A stretch of 60,112 nt of DNA from Bifiguratus adelaidae (lineage: Eukaryota > Mucoromycota > Endogonomycetes > Endogonales): contig MVBO01000088.1 in NCBI GenBank assembly GCA_002261195.1, positions 1 to 60,112 of the forward strand, given 5' to 3'. Shown piece by piece: positions 9,332 to 20,775 of this stretch. The notes under the pieces were generated by a model. It was not told the DNA's origin, did not search any database, and was given only the letters and a program-made list of their open reading frames with translations. The translations under genes and the position numbers were made by a program. Within the stretch, counting starts at the first letter, position 1; each line of letters begins with the position of its first letter.

Positions 9332-10094
9332 ATGGCAGTGACACAAAGAACTGGCTTGGCTGTCGGTATCAACAAGGGTCACATCACTACCCGCCGGGAG
9401 TTGAAGGTGAAGCCTTCCTACAAGAAGGGCGTAAGTATTCATGTCTGGATGGGTTAGATGGAGGATGGATGCATCCATTGGCAAAGGATGGTTTCAGATG
9501 CATCAAGGAGGCAGACGGAGGCAAATGCGACTCTATGAAGTGTACGCAGGCTACGGATGGATGATCTCACATGCCGGATGGATGTTGGAGGACGGACCAG
9601 GTTGATGATTGACCCCATGTGCAAATGGTGCATGGTCCAAGGAAAATTCGGCTAGTGTCCCGTGAGATGTCTTGTCGATGGCATTCTCGACGTGCTTTGG
9701 ATCAAAGGATCATGTTCTAGGAACGCCCGATACTGATCGTACGCTTTGCATCTCTAGAAACTCGGCAACCGCACAAAGTTCGTCCGCGATCTCGTCCGTG
9801 AGGTCTGTGGCTTCGCTCCCTACGAACGTCGTGTCATGGAATTGCTCAAGAACTCCAAGGACAAGCGTGCCAGAAAGTTGGCCAAGAAGAGAGTAAGTCG
9901 TCTGACATTTTTGCTGATAAGCCTGTTCGGATATGCGCGGACTAGGGCGCCCGATTTCCCACAGGCAGTCTGCAATCCATAGAATTATGTACTGATCACT
10001 TCATTCCGCCTTGCAGCTCGGTACCTTTGTTCGCGCCAAGAAGAAGGTTGAAGAGCTATCCAATGTGATAGCCGAATCTCGCCGTGCCCACTAA
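9332..10094 (+). CDS. RPL36: 60S ribosomal protein eL36
   Basis: Three exons (9332-9430, 9758-9892, 10017-10094) encode 103 aa, the usual eL36 length. Characteristic segments are [43 protein letters not shown] and the Lys/Arg-rich helix [19 protein letters not shown]. Both introns are GT-AG and phase 0. The first intron is 327 bp, much longer than the 50-60 bp norm of this window, as is common for ribosomal protein genes. A structural protein of the large subunit near the exit tunnel. The divergent promoter carries a perfect CACGTG palindrome. Confidence 0.97.
9431..9757 (+). repeat. Long first intron of RPL36 with degenerate GGATGG repeats
   Basis: A 327 bp intron containing many irregular GGATGG/GATGGATG repeats between about 9450 and 9600. 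Isolated TGATGA (about 9603) and CTGA (about 9732) elements are present but too far apart for a normal C/D snoRNA, so none is called. Confidence 0.45.
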
Positions 10095-10305
10095 ATGTGC
10101 CCCGGGATCATTAGTGAAACTTGAACTCTCATCATATGTAAAATATCAGGGCCAAGTGTTCACTATAAAACTCGTTCAATGCATCCTGCGCAAGGTTTGT
10201 TCTCCATCATCGTCCCTGGGAATCCAGCCCTCTCCTTGATCGTTCATGTCACACAATCACCGATTGAGGAAGTTCGCTTTTATAAAGGCCATGGAACGAT
10301 TTGTG

Positions 10306-10313
10306 TATAAAAG
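10306..10313 (+). promoter_or_regulatory. TATA box of the beta-helix pseudogene
   Basis: TATAAAAG lies 77 bp upstream of the ATG at 10383; a second TATAAAG is at 10281-10287. The promoter looks intact although the coding region is broken. Confidence 0.5.
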
Positions 10314-10382
10314 GACATCACTTCTTCCATCCTTCTTACTCGCAGAGTGACCCCTCACACTCATTTACAAATCACCCGCGTG

Positions 10383-11896
10383 ATGAAGGCTATTGTGTTG
10401 CTTCTTCTCTTGGCAGTAATCCTGGTGGTTGACGCCAGTTGACCCCGTGCGGTGTGCCATAGTCCTCTGAACATTGTGACCCACCGTACGACGGCGACGG
10501 TAGGCAATGGAAAAGTATCTAGCTGTACCGAGGCTGCGCTCCGTAAGGCAGTCTCTCGTGGTGGTGTCATTCGCTTCAAGTGCGGTAGCCGTCCAGTAAC
10601 CATCAAATTGGACAAGGCTTTGAGTGTGACCAAGCAAACCACCGTGATTGATGGAGAAGGCTTGATCACTTTGGATGGACAAGGCAAGACCCGTATCATT
10701 ACCTTTAATAACGGCAACTACAACGATACTAACCCGAAATTGACGGTTCAACGATTGCGCTTCGTCAATGGTAACTCCAAGCAGACTGGATCGCAAGCGC
10801 AAACCATGTACGGTGGTGGTGGTGCTATCTTTCGATTTGGAGGCTCTTTGGATGTCGTGGATTGTGATTTTGCGCATAATCATGGTCCTTCTCCTGGTCA
10901 GGTACGTGAAGGCACCACTTGGAATCACAGGGAGCTCACGCTTCGCTAGGATGTTGCTGGAGGTGCCATTTATTCCATTGGCAGTGGTCTCACTCGTATC
11001 ACTGGATCCATCTTTTACGACAACTCTGCATCCAACGGAGGTGCCATTGGTAATTTGGGTAATGACTTTGCCATATACAATTCCTACGTCGGCTACAACC
11101 GAGCTACTGGCACTGGTGGAAACCCTGGCAATGGTGGCAATGGAGGTGGTATCTCCATGGATGGTAAGGGGCGTTCTTCCACCATGTGTGGTGTCGCCAT
11201 TGTCAACAACTCTGCCAACAAGTTTGGTGGAGGATATTTCCGCGTCAGTTACGCGAACGAGATGAATCGCTTTGATCATCTAGTTGTCGATAGCAATGTT
11301 GCTCAGAAGTCTGGCGGTGGTCTCGCTGGTGGTCTTTACATCCAAGGAGGTACCCTTCAATTCACCAATTCACCAATTCTGCCATCACTCGCAATTCTGC
11401 ACCCGGATATGCAGGCATCTTCATTGTTGGAAGTGCAAAAGGCATCAAATTGGATAACCTCATCATCTCCGAAAATGAAGCCTTCACTGGACTTGGAGGA
11501 GGCATCACTTGCAGTGGCAGTGTCCAAGGTACCTTTGAACGCCTTACCATTTCCCGCAACAGGACACCTGGAAGCGCTGCATTCGGAGCTGGTATTACTG
11601 GATGTAACAACATCAAGCTTGCTGATTCTGCTGTGGTGGACAACTCTGCCGGTAACGCTTGGAATCCTCTCAATTGCTTCACCACTGGCTTAACCAATGG
11701 TGGCAACGATGTTCAATCCCCACAGATCCGATCCACCAAGCAAGCCGATCCTGGATGCGTTCCTAACATCAAATTCATTTCCTCTGGACGCAGCTCCCGT
11801 CTTAGCCGTGACTTCTGTGTGACTCTGAAGGGCGTCAAAGCCGGTGCCGTTTGTCAAAGGACTATTCCTGGCCTTTCTTCTCGGCCCCGTCTCTAG
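10383..11896 (+). pseudogene. Secreted right-handed beta-helix protein, disabled by TGA and an 8-bp duplication
   Basis: The ATG at 10383 encodes a clean signal peptide (MKAIVLLLLLAVILVVDAS) followed at once by an in-frame TGA at 10440-10442. The same frame then continues as a Gly/Asn/Ser-rich protein with repeating parallel beta-helix rungs such as YGGGGAIFRFGG, GGAIYSIGSG and SASNGGAIGNLGN. A 48 bp GTACGT...TAG intron lies at 10902-10949. At 11361-11376 the unit TTCACCAA occurs twice in tandem and shifts frame; ignoring one copy restores ITRNSAPGYAGIFIVG and more rungs to TAG at 11896, about 485 codons. The fold suggests a polysaccharide-acting or surface protein; no catalytic residues can be assigned. 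Splicing from GTACCC at 11350 to CAG at 11414 could bypass the duplication, but not the TGA. Confidence 0.75.
11361..11376 (+). repeat. 8-bp tandem duplication causing a frameshift
   Basis: TTCACCAA is repeated twice back to back. Removing one copy restores the beta-helix reading frame, so it looks like a recent slippage mutation. Confidence 0.8.
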
Positions 11897-12016
11897 GTGT
11901 TCAATGTAGAAGCGTAAAACCCAATTTGGAAATTTGAATGTCAAAATGCACAATGGCGATCTTTTTCATGCTCTGCGGTCCTCATCTTTTACACTCGTAT
12001 TCCATCCTGTGGCAAC

Positions 12017-13562
12017 ATGGAGCCTTGGATTATTCCATGTCTGCCAGAAGATATTTGGCGCATTATACTACACTGTCATTTGCCTCATGTTTTGAGACAG
12101 GAGATTGATGAACATGCCCAACGGGTCGGTCTACAGCCCACATACTATCTATCCTGGCCAAACCTACCAGCCTTGCTTAGCATTATTCCAAAACAGTCCG
12201 TTTTTTATAATACACGGCTGCAGTGCCCGGCTGAGATACCATCCGCAGCTGAAATGGTGATCCTGGATCACTTTCGACAACTACGGCGGGTCTGTCGATT
12301 ATGGTTCATGCTATGTGACGCAGTGGTCAATCAGACTTGTCTCATCTATAGTCGACAAATACCGTACATCCAAAGACAAGGCCCAACATTGACAAAGACC
12401 ATTGTGACTTCACGATGGTTGAGTTGGTCGGTCACTCAACTATTGGCTGATCCGCTGACGTACGAGTCGATACCCGAACTCACGAAAGTTCGCAAGTTGA
12501 TTCTCATCAGTGCCGATGAGGAGGAAGCTGCTCCTATGGGGCCATGGCAAGAGCCGACATTTGAATTTCGATCGGATGTGCATTTAGATAGCATGTTGCG
12601 CCATTGTCGATACATTACCCAACTTCACACCGTTGCCACTCATATTCGACCTCTAATGAAAAATCTGGCAAGCTCTATGCCCATGCTCGAAAACCTGGCA
12701 TTGTCCGAATGCCTGGTCAAGGATGTCGACGATCTGTCGCGCGTGATTCACAATTTTCTGCTCTTGCGCAAGCTCTCGGTAGGAACCAAGACGACTTGGA
12801 CTTCTGGAATTTATGGCGAGAAGGTGGTGCAGAATTTGATTGAAAATCTCGGACTCATTGACGAGCTGTGCTTGGTCGGGTTGCCTGTCAACGAGGAGGT
12901 GAGTATGGTGGACCAAGCGTTGTATCAAGTATCCATTGACAACCTTGTCCTAGTCCATGACGAGCATTGGATCCTGCCAGCCGCATCTTAAACGCCTTAC
13001 ACTTGACAATACCCAGCACAATTATTCATCTCTTTGTCGACTTACACCTAGAGTAGCTCGCTATTTCGTTCTCTCTCAACTGCGACACATTACCATCAGC
13101 GAAACCTACGCACTTGGTACATCTATTCACGAATTTTTTAAATCACTGCATTACATTCGCACCGTCACCTATCTTTTGAACGCAAACACTCTTCCACTCC
13201 CACCGCCCTCTGCCGATCCACCACCAGATAGAGCCCTATTTGTCAATGCCAGGAGCAAGCTTGAATGCATCCTGTACAGCTGTCCAAACTTGGAGACTTT
13301 TGAATTCAGCGCAAAAGCCCTTTTATTTGAAGACAATTGGGTCTTTGATGATACCATTGTCATGGATGAAGGGTTCATTAAAGGGTTCGTCGATATCCTG
13401 TCGGGATGCGAAACGATCAAGAAGCTCAGGCTTCTATTCGACCACTATCCAAGATTATCTGTTGCATGGGTACAGAAACGGCAAGCAGATAAGATTGTAA
13501 ACGTATGGCATGCGCTCTACGTGAAGCTCGACGCGTCTTTACCGAGAATGACCATTGAATAA
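12017..13562 (+). CDS. F-box-like / leucine-rich protein
   Basis: Two exons, 12017-12898 and 12954-13562, joined across a 55 bp GTGAGT...TAG intron, give 496 aa. The N-terminus PCLPEDIWRIILHC resembles an F-box start (LPxEIWxxIL), and LRRVCRLWFMLCD about 80 residues later matches the second F-box helix, although the spacing is stretched by an insertion. The rest contains irregular leucine-rich segments (LENLALSECLV, LRKLSVG, LKRLTLDNTQ, LRHITISETY) typical of fungal F-box/LRR substrate adaptors. Role as an SCF E3 ligase subunit is inferred from these patterns. It begins 120 bp after the beta-helix pseudogene. Confidence 0.7.
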
Positions 13563-13665
13563 AACGTTACACAAAGGCTTTTTAAGAGAGACCACTTTTT
13601 GTGATGTCGACGCCTGCTGCCTACACATTGTCGGTGTAGGATTGCAGACGTACCTCGACACTAGT

Positions 13666-16600
13666 ATGAGCCACGGGCCTGAGCACGAGGCGCATAAGCC
13701 TCGAAAGATGACGCACAAAAAGTCGTTTTCGTCATTTGCAGGCATGGCAACGTCTACCACTTACAACGAGCTCTATGCGGACAATATCGGTGGTATGGTA
13801 GGGAAGCGTTGGCAGCAAACAAAGGATGACAGCTTTCTCGAGAAATCACCTCGGAACAGTTTTGCAGAGCATGTAGAAAGAGCAAGGTAACTGAGACTTC
13901 TTGTCTGCTGGAAGAACGTGATCCTAACCATTCACGATAGTAGAGAGCAAAGCCAAAAGTCTGGACATGAAGGGCAGGGTCCAAAGCCTTCACCTTCTCG
14001 ATCAGCTGTCTCACGCCCGCAAAGTCGACCTGCCGGACAAAGCTTACGGCGCCATAACTCACTCATCCTTCCATCCGATCATCATCAGGAACAAAGCGGA
14101 GTCCACGCATTAGCTCGAGTTTTCGGTTTACCCGAGTACACAGACCCCAAGCCATTCTGGGAGCGAGATGGCGGGTTCACGGAAGTGTTTGAGAGAGCTC
14201 GTCGCACCAACAACAGCCCCAACGTCAACAACGCAATAGGAATCCATCCGCAGGAGTCTGGTTTCGTGGAAATCAGTGAACGCGACTTTTTGCGAAGGAA
14301 GATATCCTATCCACTGCCTAAGTCACCACTGTCTTCACGCGAATGGCGGCATGAGGATTCGCACGGTGGCGTGGAAGTCTTGGACTGGAACAATGATCCC
14401 TTTGCAAACAGCATCCTAGTTCAAGATGACGTACCTCTCAACATGAGCTTGTTTGACCTCAATCGACGCTACTCTGCGTCCAAGTACATCTTACCAGATA
14501 TCCCGTCTATAGCGTCCTTTGACGATTTTTCGCTACCAGATTCTTTTGACCTTGGTAGGTCTTTTTGCCCTCATTGCGATCTGTTATGATTGACAAATGC
14601 TGCAGAGGATAAACTGCCCATCGATTTCACATTTGCTACTGTCGATGCAGAGGGACCACCGCATATTTTCACGGATTTCCCTCCCTCATTGTTTGAAGAA
14701 CTGGAAGCAGATGATGATATCCGATACATTGTATGGGAGCCTGATGTCAACGCATTGACCACCCGAGAAAAGCCTGGTTCGCTCAGTAGGGCTAAACGCC
14801 GAAGTACGTCGGCATTGAGTGATGATAGGACTCCGGTGAACCGACTTCGTAGACGATCCGAAAGTGAAAGCATGATGCTGAGTGATCGGCCCAGGTCAGC
14901 GTTGGGATTTCGTCCGGCACATCTGCGAAATACCATCAAGAGAAGCTTCAGCCAAAATTTCCTGTCTTCTCGACGAAGCAGCCATGTCCAAACCACTACG
15001 ACTCGCCAAGTTCCCAATGATCCTCCGCCAAAGCAGATTTCAGCCGCTTCTGTCGAGAAGCTTGTTGGAAAATTAACTAGCACCCTTGGTAGGTGTTGTT
15101 GTTCATCTCGCCTAGACGAACTTTGGCTTATTCATACCATCTAGATTATAATTTCCTAACCGACTTTTTCCTCACCTATCGAACCTTTATCGAGCCTCTT
15201 GAATTGTGCCAACTCTTGATATTACGTTTTCGGTGGGCATTTGCAAACAACGAGGAAAAGCGGCGTCTGGTCCGAATCAGGTAGGAGAATCAAAAGTTTG
15301 GATTCGTCCACATTCTAATTCGCGCTTCAGAACGTTTGTTGTTATTCGACACTGGCTGCAAAACTACTTTGTCCATGATTTTGTCTCGAATCGACCCTTG
15401 AGGCATACTCTTGTCGCTTACCTAAATGAGCTTCGGCACGATAAGATGGTACGAGAGTCGTCAAGAGATCGACGGATTGTGAAAAGTTTACGGGATTTGT
15501 TTTTCCGATTGAAGCAGCTCAACTATGGCTCAAATGGGTTGGACAATCAATCTAGCGATGCTTTTTTCACTACCATGGGCGATTGGCAATCGCAGCAGCG
15601 ACAAGGCAACATTCAACTGCGAAACTTATCGAGTATGGTCAGCTTTGTATCCTTGAAATCCTTGGACTCCTCGTTGACTTCAGGCACAACCACCTATGAA
15701 AGTGAAAGCTCAGTGGAAAGCGAGGATGAGTTGGCGACCTTTCTGTTAATGGAAGCCGTTGAAGCCGACTCTCTTCCGATCAACAGCCTTACCGAGGACA
15801 ACACTCCTGATGCGCAAGATGTGTCAACTCCTGTGCGCAGGGTGACGAGATTTGTGGATGTACCGAAGGCGACATCGAAAATTCTTGAGCGGCTTTCATC
15901 CGAATCAGGATCATCCGAGTCGCCGCTTGAAGACCACCCTCCCGCGCTAGCTTCAGTAGATGATAGCAAAGCTCCGAATGAAGTTGGCGCGAATGAGCCA
16001 TCTGGCTCCCACGAGCGCCCATCCGATAATATGGTTGAAACTGTCAATGACGTTGTATCGGAAAAGCCGGCGACATCGGTCAAGAGTGCCTCAGTTCGTA
16101 GTTCCTCTCTTGTTCATTTACATGTTCATCATCGCGTGGAGACTCGATCAGCCAAGGAGGTCAATTCGCAAAAGAAAACTTCCAACGGCAATGCGAAGGA
16201 TGAACAACCGCTTGAGCGACCTACCTCAGCCTCAAACGACATTGGATCTGACGAGACAAGTGCATCATCGCACTCCATTTTCTCTGGACATGAGGATAGC
16301 AGTGCAAGATCACCAACCACGATGATGTCTCCAACCAACTCTGTTGGCTTCCGCCACAGTACCATCTCGGAGGTGTCCCCCAGTCTCAGTACCGTTTTGC
16401 TACATGGCGCGAACGCGCCATTGGAGAAGATGACGTTGAGGCTCGCCAACATGACATTTCGACGCAACCTTCCAAACAATCAATATCGACAGTACTTTCA
16501 TGTGCCGTGGATTCTCTACGCACGCTCAGAAATTGTCACTCAGCAAATGTGCCTTATTGAACGAGATGCCCTTCTTGATGTTGGATGGGAAGAGCTCATC

Positions 16601-17521
16601 CAAGTCAAATGGAAGACGAAGAAGGATACGGCAGACAGCTTGTCTACCCGTTCTTCAGCTATGGATGGCGGCGTAGATGCCCTCATTCAGCGGTTCAACC
16701 TCGTGGTACAATGGGTTTCGACTGAGATATTGTGTACCTACGATGTTGATCAGCGTGCGCGGGTGATTGAAAAATTCATTAGGATAGCTCAGGTAAGAAG
16801 AGAGATTTATCGTTCCCCATTCTCGCAATGACTTTTACTTCCAGAAATGTCGCAAGTACTCCAATTTTGCAACGTTGGTACAGCTACTCCTCGGGTTGCA
16901 ATCTCCCGCCGTCTCAAGGCTAAAGAAAACGTGGGCCTGCGTCAATTCGCGGGAGTTGCGTCTCTTGGATGAACTTTCCGAATTTACATCGCCCATGAAA
17001 AACTGGAAGCATATCAGAGACACTATGACTTACGTGGCAGAGGAGCTGGGATCCTCGTCCGTAGATGTGTCGTCCTATGATACCAGCACTGGCTTTGCTG
17101 CCTTTCGGGGACTGTCACAAAAACTTACAAAGACGGCCGTCAAGGATATACAGGGCGCCTGCATACCTTTTCTCGGTGAGTTTAAGAATGCCTTGAATTA
17201 CATCATCTAATTGCATTGGATCAATGTTCAGGCATATACCTTTCCGACCTCGTGTTCAACAGTGAACTGCCATCATATCTCCGAGCAAAGTATGCAAGCG
17301 ACATGCCGACCATGGATCCCTTGAAGTTGCAATGCCTCGTCAACTTTCGCAAACATCGCATCACAGCGGGTGTCATCAAACGGGTTCTCACCTTCCAAAA
17401 CCTGTGCAGGAAATATCCTTTTGAAGAGCGTCCAACGCTTTTCGAAGAATGTCTGAAACTCTCCACCTACGATGCATCCACCTTGCTCATGCTCAGCCAC
17501 GTATTGGAGGAGTCATCATAG
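13666..17521 (+). CDS. Lte1/Cdc25-like Ras guanine nucleotide exchange factor
   Basis: Seven exons (13666-13886, 13941-14554, 14606-15088, 15145-15280, 15331-16792, 16845-17175, 17232-17521) yield 1178 aa; all junctions are GT-AG and in phase. Residues 1-430 are low-complexity and Ser/Pro-rich. A RasGEF N-terminal module follows at about 430-560 (LDYNFLTDFFLTYRTF, HWLQNYFVHDF). A Ser/Asp-rich linker runs to about 860. The catalytic RasGEF domain fills the C-terminus: RSEIVTQQMCLIERD, FNLVVQWVSTEIL, RKYSNFATLVQLLLGL and GACIPFLGIYLSDLVF. It exchanges GDP for GTP on a Ras-like GTPase. The two-part GEF with long disordered regions recalls Lte1 (mitotic exit) or Cdc25; which one cannot be decided. 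Confidence 0.92.
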
Positions 17522-17777
17522 GCTACTCCTTCACAAATTGGCTGTCGTCCATGTTATGTACTAACAACCTTATACCATAATACTATACATTATTGCGCTT
17601 TACATGGTCATGGCCTCTAATCTACCATTGGTTTGCCTAGAATGGCAAGACACAATTGCAATCTTCTTTGTGCCTTATTTGAGCAAGAAGATTGATCCTT
17701 CGGCAACAGATAGGACATTCTTGCGAAAGACATTAAGCCATGCCATTCCCACCCTTACCAATCCAATTTACCCTCTG

Positions 17778-18824
17778 CTACTCCTGCATCATATCCAGAA
17801 AACTACCTTCCATAGCCCCACGAAACAGCTCCCCAATCACTTTACCGTGAATTATGGTTTCCTCTACAATAGCTTTGCAGTGGCATGGTATGACACGCCC
17901 ATACCAAATGCACCGTCTTGCCTGACGGGTATACACGAGGACATTACCTGCAAATTTGTGTCCTGATACGAGAACAGTGAAAATTCACAATGGCCACCTA
18001 TGGCTTACCTCCCACGTGGCTCACCATAAAGATAGCCACTTGGCCTTCATCCAGGTTACTTTCTCGGAGCTCCCGTTCAAAAGTCTCGGTAAGGATGGGT
18101 GCAGTGATGCCACACTGCGTATCACGTCATCGATGGGAACACAAGAGAATGGCATTCTGGTGCCCAAACGGGAGGGTTTGGAAGGGACCTTGTGCCTTTC
18201 CGGGCTTCGGTGCAGTGCTTTCCACACCTGATCATTTTGTGGTCTCCGTCACCATGCGCGTAGGTGGATCGAGGAGAAAAGTATCGGAAAAGCGATCCGC
18301 ATTCTCGATCGTTACATTGGTCACGATGATATTGTCCGGAAAGATGATCACGTCGGACGATTCAGGAATTGTAGAATGGGTGGTGGGCATGGAACAGTTT
18401 GTTAGCAATATGCGGCAGGGGCTCATCGTAGCATCTAAGGATGGAACAACCGCGGCCGAATGAGAATGAAGCGGCAGAGACGTAACTCTTGGGACTTACC
18501 CTTTCCCTTGGCCGAGAGCCTTTCGGCATGGCCATCAATAAGGTTCGTCAGAGCTTCGGCGACGCTGTGCGATTCATCCGAGATCCCCTTGGCCAGTCTG
18601 TTTGTCCAATGGCAATCAGAATATGACGTCCAAAGGGAGCAACGTTCAACGGCGATATCTGATCAATGACCATGGTGCATGGATACTTTCGGTGCGTGTG
18701 GCACCGCTCCGAGCAATCCATGCACGGATCCCGCTGAGAGATCAGCTCATCCGGTACGCCATCTGGCAAAATACACAGCAGGCCAACTCGTAGTCAACCT
18801 CTTCAATGTCTTGGCCAACCACAT
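17778..18824 (-). pseudogene. AIM32: Decayed AIM32-like (sucrase/ferredoxin-like) gene
   Basis: Family hallmarks are clear on the minus strand: CMDCSERCHTH near the start, RHILIAIGQTDWP, ILLCSHR then RDTQCGITAPIL, MVSHVGG then HKFAGNVLVY, and IWYGRVIPCHCKAIVEETI. GT-AG introns at 18499-18435 and 18008-17963 fit the frames. Lesions seen: a 1-nt frameshift in the AAGGGG run at about 18585-18590 after DWP; in-frame TGA codons at 18234-18232 and 18129-18127, the latter inside the conserved CSHxxRD motif; and, if the basic mitochondrial-like leader starting at 18824 is the true start, one more 1-nt shift in the TTTT run near 18768. Normal AIM32 is a thioredoxin-like ferredoxin implicated in mitochondria. 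With three to four lesions this copy cannot make it without recoding. Confidence 0.75.
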
Positions 18825-18949
18825 AACAAGAGCAAGTGTGACATCCTCTACCAAGGATCTGATAAGTTATCTTGATGGTAGTGTGACGAGAGATTTAAGC
18901 GTTGGGGAAAAGGAACGCTTAGCTTTTGCAGCCTTGGCGGAGCACAACG

Positions 18950-18956
18950 CTTTATA
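18950..18956 (-). promoter_or_regulatory. TATA box of the AIM32-like pseudogene
   Basis: TATAAAG on the minus strand, 126-132 bp upstream of the inferred start at 18824. Confidence 0.35.
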
Positions 18957-19275
18957 TGATCACTGCACCGAAAGGAACAGACCGTGAGCAGCATGAGCAT
19001 CCTGTCCATTCGTCCGCTTCACCACAAGCCGAAATCACGCGGGCCAAACGACGACCCCGAGTTGTTAACACGCTTGACTTTTCCTGAGCATTGCACCAGC
19101 CCCCCTTGGCTCTGCTTCCCACCGCACGTGAGCCGCGTGACGACAAGCGACCTTCGCGCTGAGGCGCGGAGATGCCGCAAGATTCTATTGGAGCCAATGA
19201 AAAGCCTCCATTTCAACAATGGCCACGTCGCACAGACGCAGGTCATGAGCACGTTGTCTAAACCCACATGGCACG

Positions 19276-19282
19276 TATAAAG
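19276..19282 (+). promoter_or_regulatory. TATA box of HFD1, with upstream CACGTG
   Basis: TATAAAG lies 36 bp before the HFD1 ATG, implying a very short leader. A CACGTG is found at 19125-19130. Confidence 0.45.
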
Positions 19283-19311
19283 GAGATCGACTTCTTCAAC
19301 ATCTGATAGCC

Positions 19312-20720
19312 ATGGAGTCCTACGCATCGACTGTCCACGCGCTGCGGGTCGCCTTTAATGCGGGTATCACTCGACCTTTGGAGTATCGCAAATCCCAATT
19401 GCTAGCGCTTCAGCGACTCGTGACGGAGAATAGCGAAGCGATTAAGACAGCCATCTGGAACGACTTAAAGAGGGCCGACTTTGAAAGCGCTGCCATCGTT
19501 CACGAGATTGCGTACAATTTCGAGCATCTCGAAGAATGGTCCAAAGACGTTGCTGTGGATGGCTCGGCGTTCAAGGCACAAGGTATTCTTCGTCGTGACC
19601 CATTGGGCGTTGTGCTCAACATATCGTATGTACAAAGACAAAAGCGAGTGAGCCCTGATGCTCAACATTGTCTAGACCTTGGAACTTTCCCATCTTGCTG
19701 ACCCTGCTCCCCCTCATTGGAGCTATCGCAGCCGGCAATTGCGTACTTCTCAAGCCCAGTGAGATCTCGTGCCACTCGGAAGCCTTGTTGGTGGAGCTGA
19801 TACCCAAGTACATGGACCTCAACACCATCCGCATCGTTACGGGTGGACCCACCGAGATGATCAAAATCTTGGAGCATCGCTTCGATCTCATTGTCTTTAC
19901 CGGTAGCGCCAAAGTAGGCAGAGAGGTTGCGCAACGTGCCGCAAAGCATGTGACGCCTTGTATTCTTGAATTGGGAGGCAAGTGCCCGGCTATTGTCCTT
20001 GATGATGGAACATCGATGCAAGAGATCGGTCGTCGCCTTGCCTTTGCCAAGCTGACCAACGCCGGTCAAGTATGCGTTGCACCCGACTATGTCGTTTGCG
20101 ATCCCGCAATGGTGGATCCGCTCATGGAAAGCTTTAGCCAAGCAGCCCGTGATATACTCTACGTGGCCGGCGATGATCCAAAGACATCACCGTACTTTGG
20201 CAGCATCATCAATGAGCGTCACCTTGATCGTTTGGAGCGCCTGTCGACAGAAGCATTGGAGAGCGGAAAAGGCACCTTTCTCTTTGATTTGTTGCCCGAT
20301 CGAGAGACCTTGTTTATGCCACCTATGATCATCAAGGATACGTCGCTCAACGATCCTATCATGCAAGACGAGATTTTTGGCCCCATCTTGCCCATCTTAA
20401 CGCATCGCCCCGAGAACAATGGGACCAATGGATACGACACTGGTTTGGACGGTATCTTGAGCTTGGCTTCGCTCGCATTGGAGAAGCATCCACATCCATT
20501 GGTGGCGTATCTCTTCGGTTCTCATGCGCACGACAGGCCTGTAAATGCCTTTGTGGATTCCGTTCAATGTGGATCCGTGTGCATCAATGACATGATGAGG
20601 AATTTGCCGGGTATGCCCTTTGGAGGATATGGTGCGTCTGGATATGGCCATTACGGAGGCCAATGGGGATTTAATAGTTTTTGTCATGTCAAAAACATAG
20701 TTATCCACACCTTAGAATAG
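19312..20720 (+). CDS. HFD1: Fatty aldehyde dehydrogenase (ALDH3 family)
   Basis: Exons 19312-19625 and 19676-20720 are joined over a 50 bp GTATGT...TAG intron inside the LNIS/PWNFP motif, giving 452 aa. ALDH3 signatures are visible: PWNFPILLTL, the cofactor segment LLKPSE, FTGSAKVGRE, catalytic Glu in LELGGKCP, the nucleophile Cys in NAGQVCVAPDYV, and the C-terminal GMPFGGYGASGYGHYGG. Class 3 ALDHs oxidise long-chain aldehydes, and yeast Hfd1 works in sphingolipid hexadecenal breakdown and 4-hydroxybenzoate formation for coenzyme Q. The protein stops soon after the catalytic domain, so the C-terminal membrane anchor of Hfd1 and human ALDH3A2 is not evident. The gene is tail to tail with the PDCD2/TSR4 gene (55 bp). 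Confidence 0.93.
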
Positions 20721-20775
20721 AATGCGTTGCTTGTGTCTATTTTGTATGTACACGTGTGCAATTAATGTGTCTTGT

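Noticed and set aside
9431-9757. C/D snoRNA in the long RPL36 intron
   Set aside because: TGATGA and CTGA elements are about 125 bp apart with no terminal stem or C'/D' boxes.
10365-11279. 304-codon minus-strand ORF across the beta-helix locus
   Set aside because: It is the antisense shadow of a repetitive Gly/Asn/Thr-coding gene; it has no domain and crosses the intron of the sense gene.
10440-18234. TGA read as a sense codon (alternative code), because in-frame TGAs occur in two genes
   Set aside because: Other genes here end in TGA exactly where the family ends (for example the Nrg1-like gene at 55059-55061), and both affected genes also carry frameshifts, so decay explains them better.
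18434-18500. Micro-introns (14-25 nt) that would remove the stop codons in the AIM32-like and beta-helix genes
   Set aside because: Tried GT-AG pairs around each TGA; removal breaks the conserved frame, and sizes are far below the 48 bp minimum seen in intact genes here.
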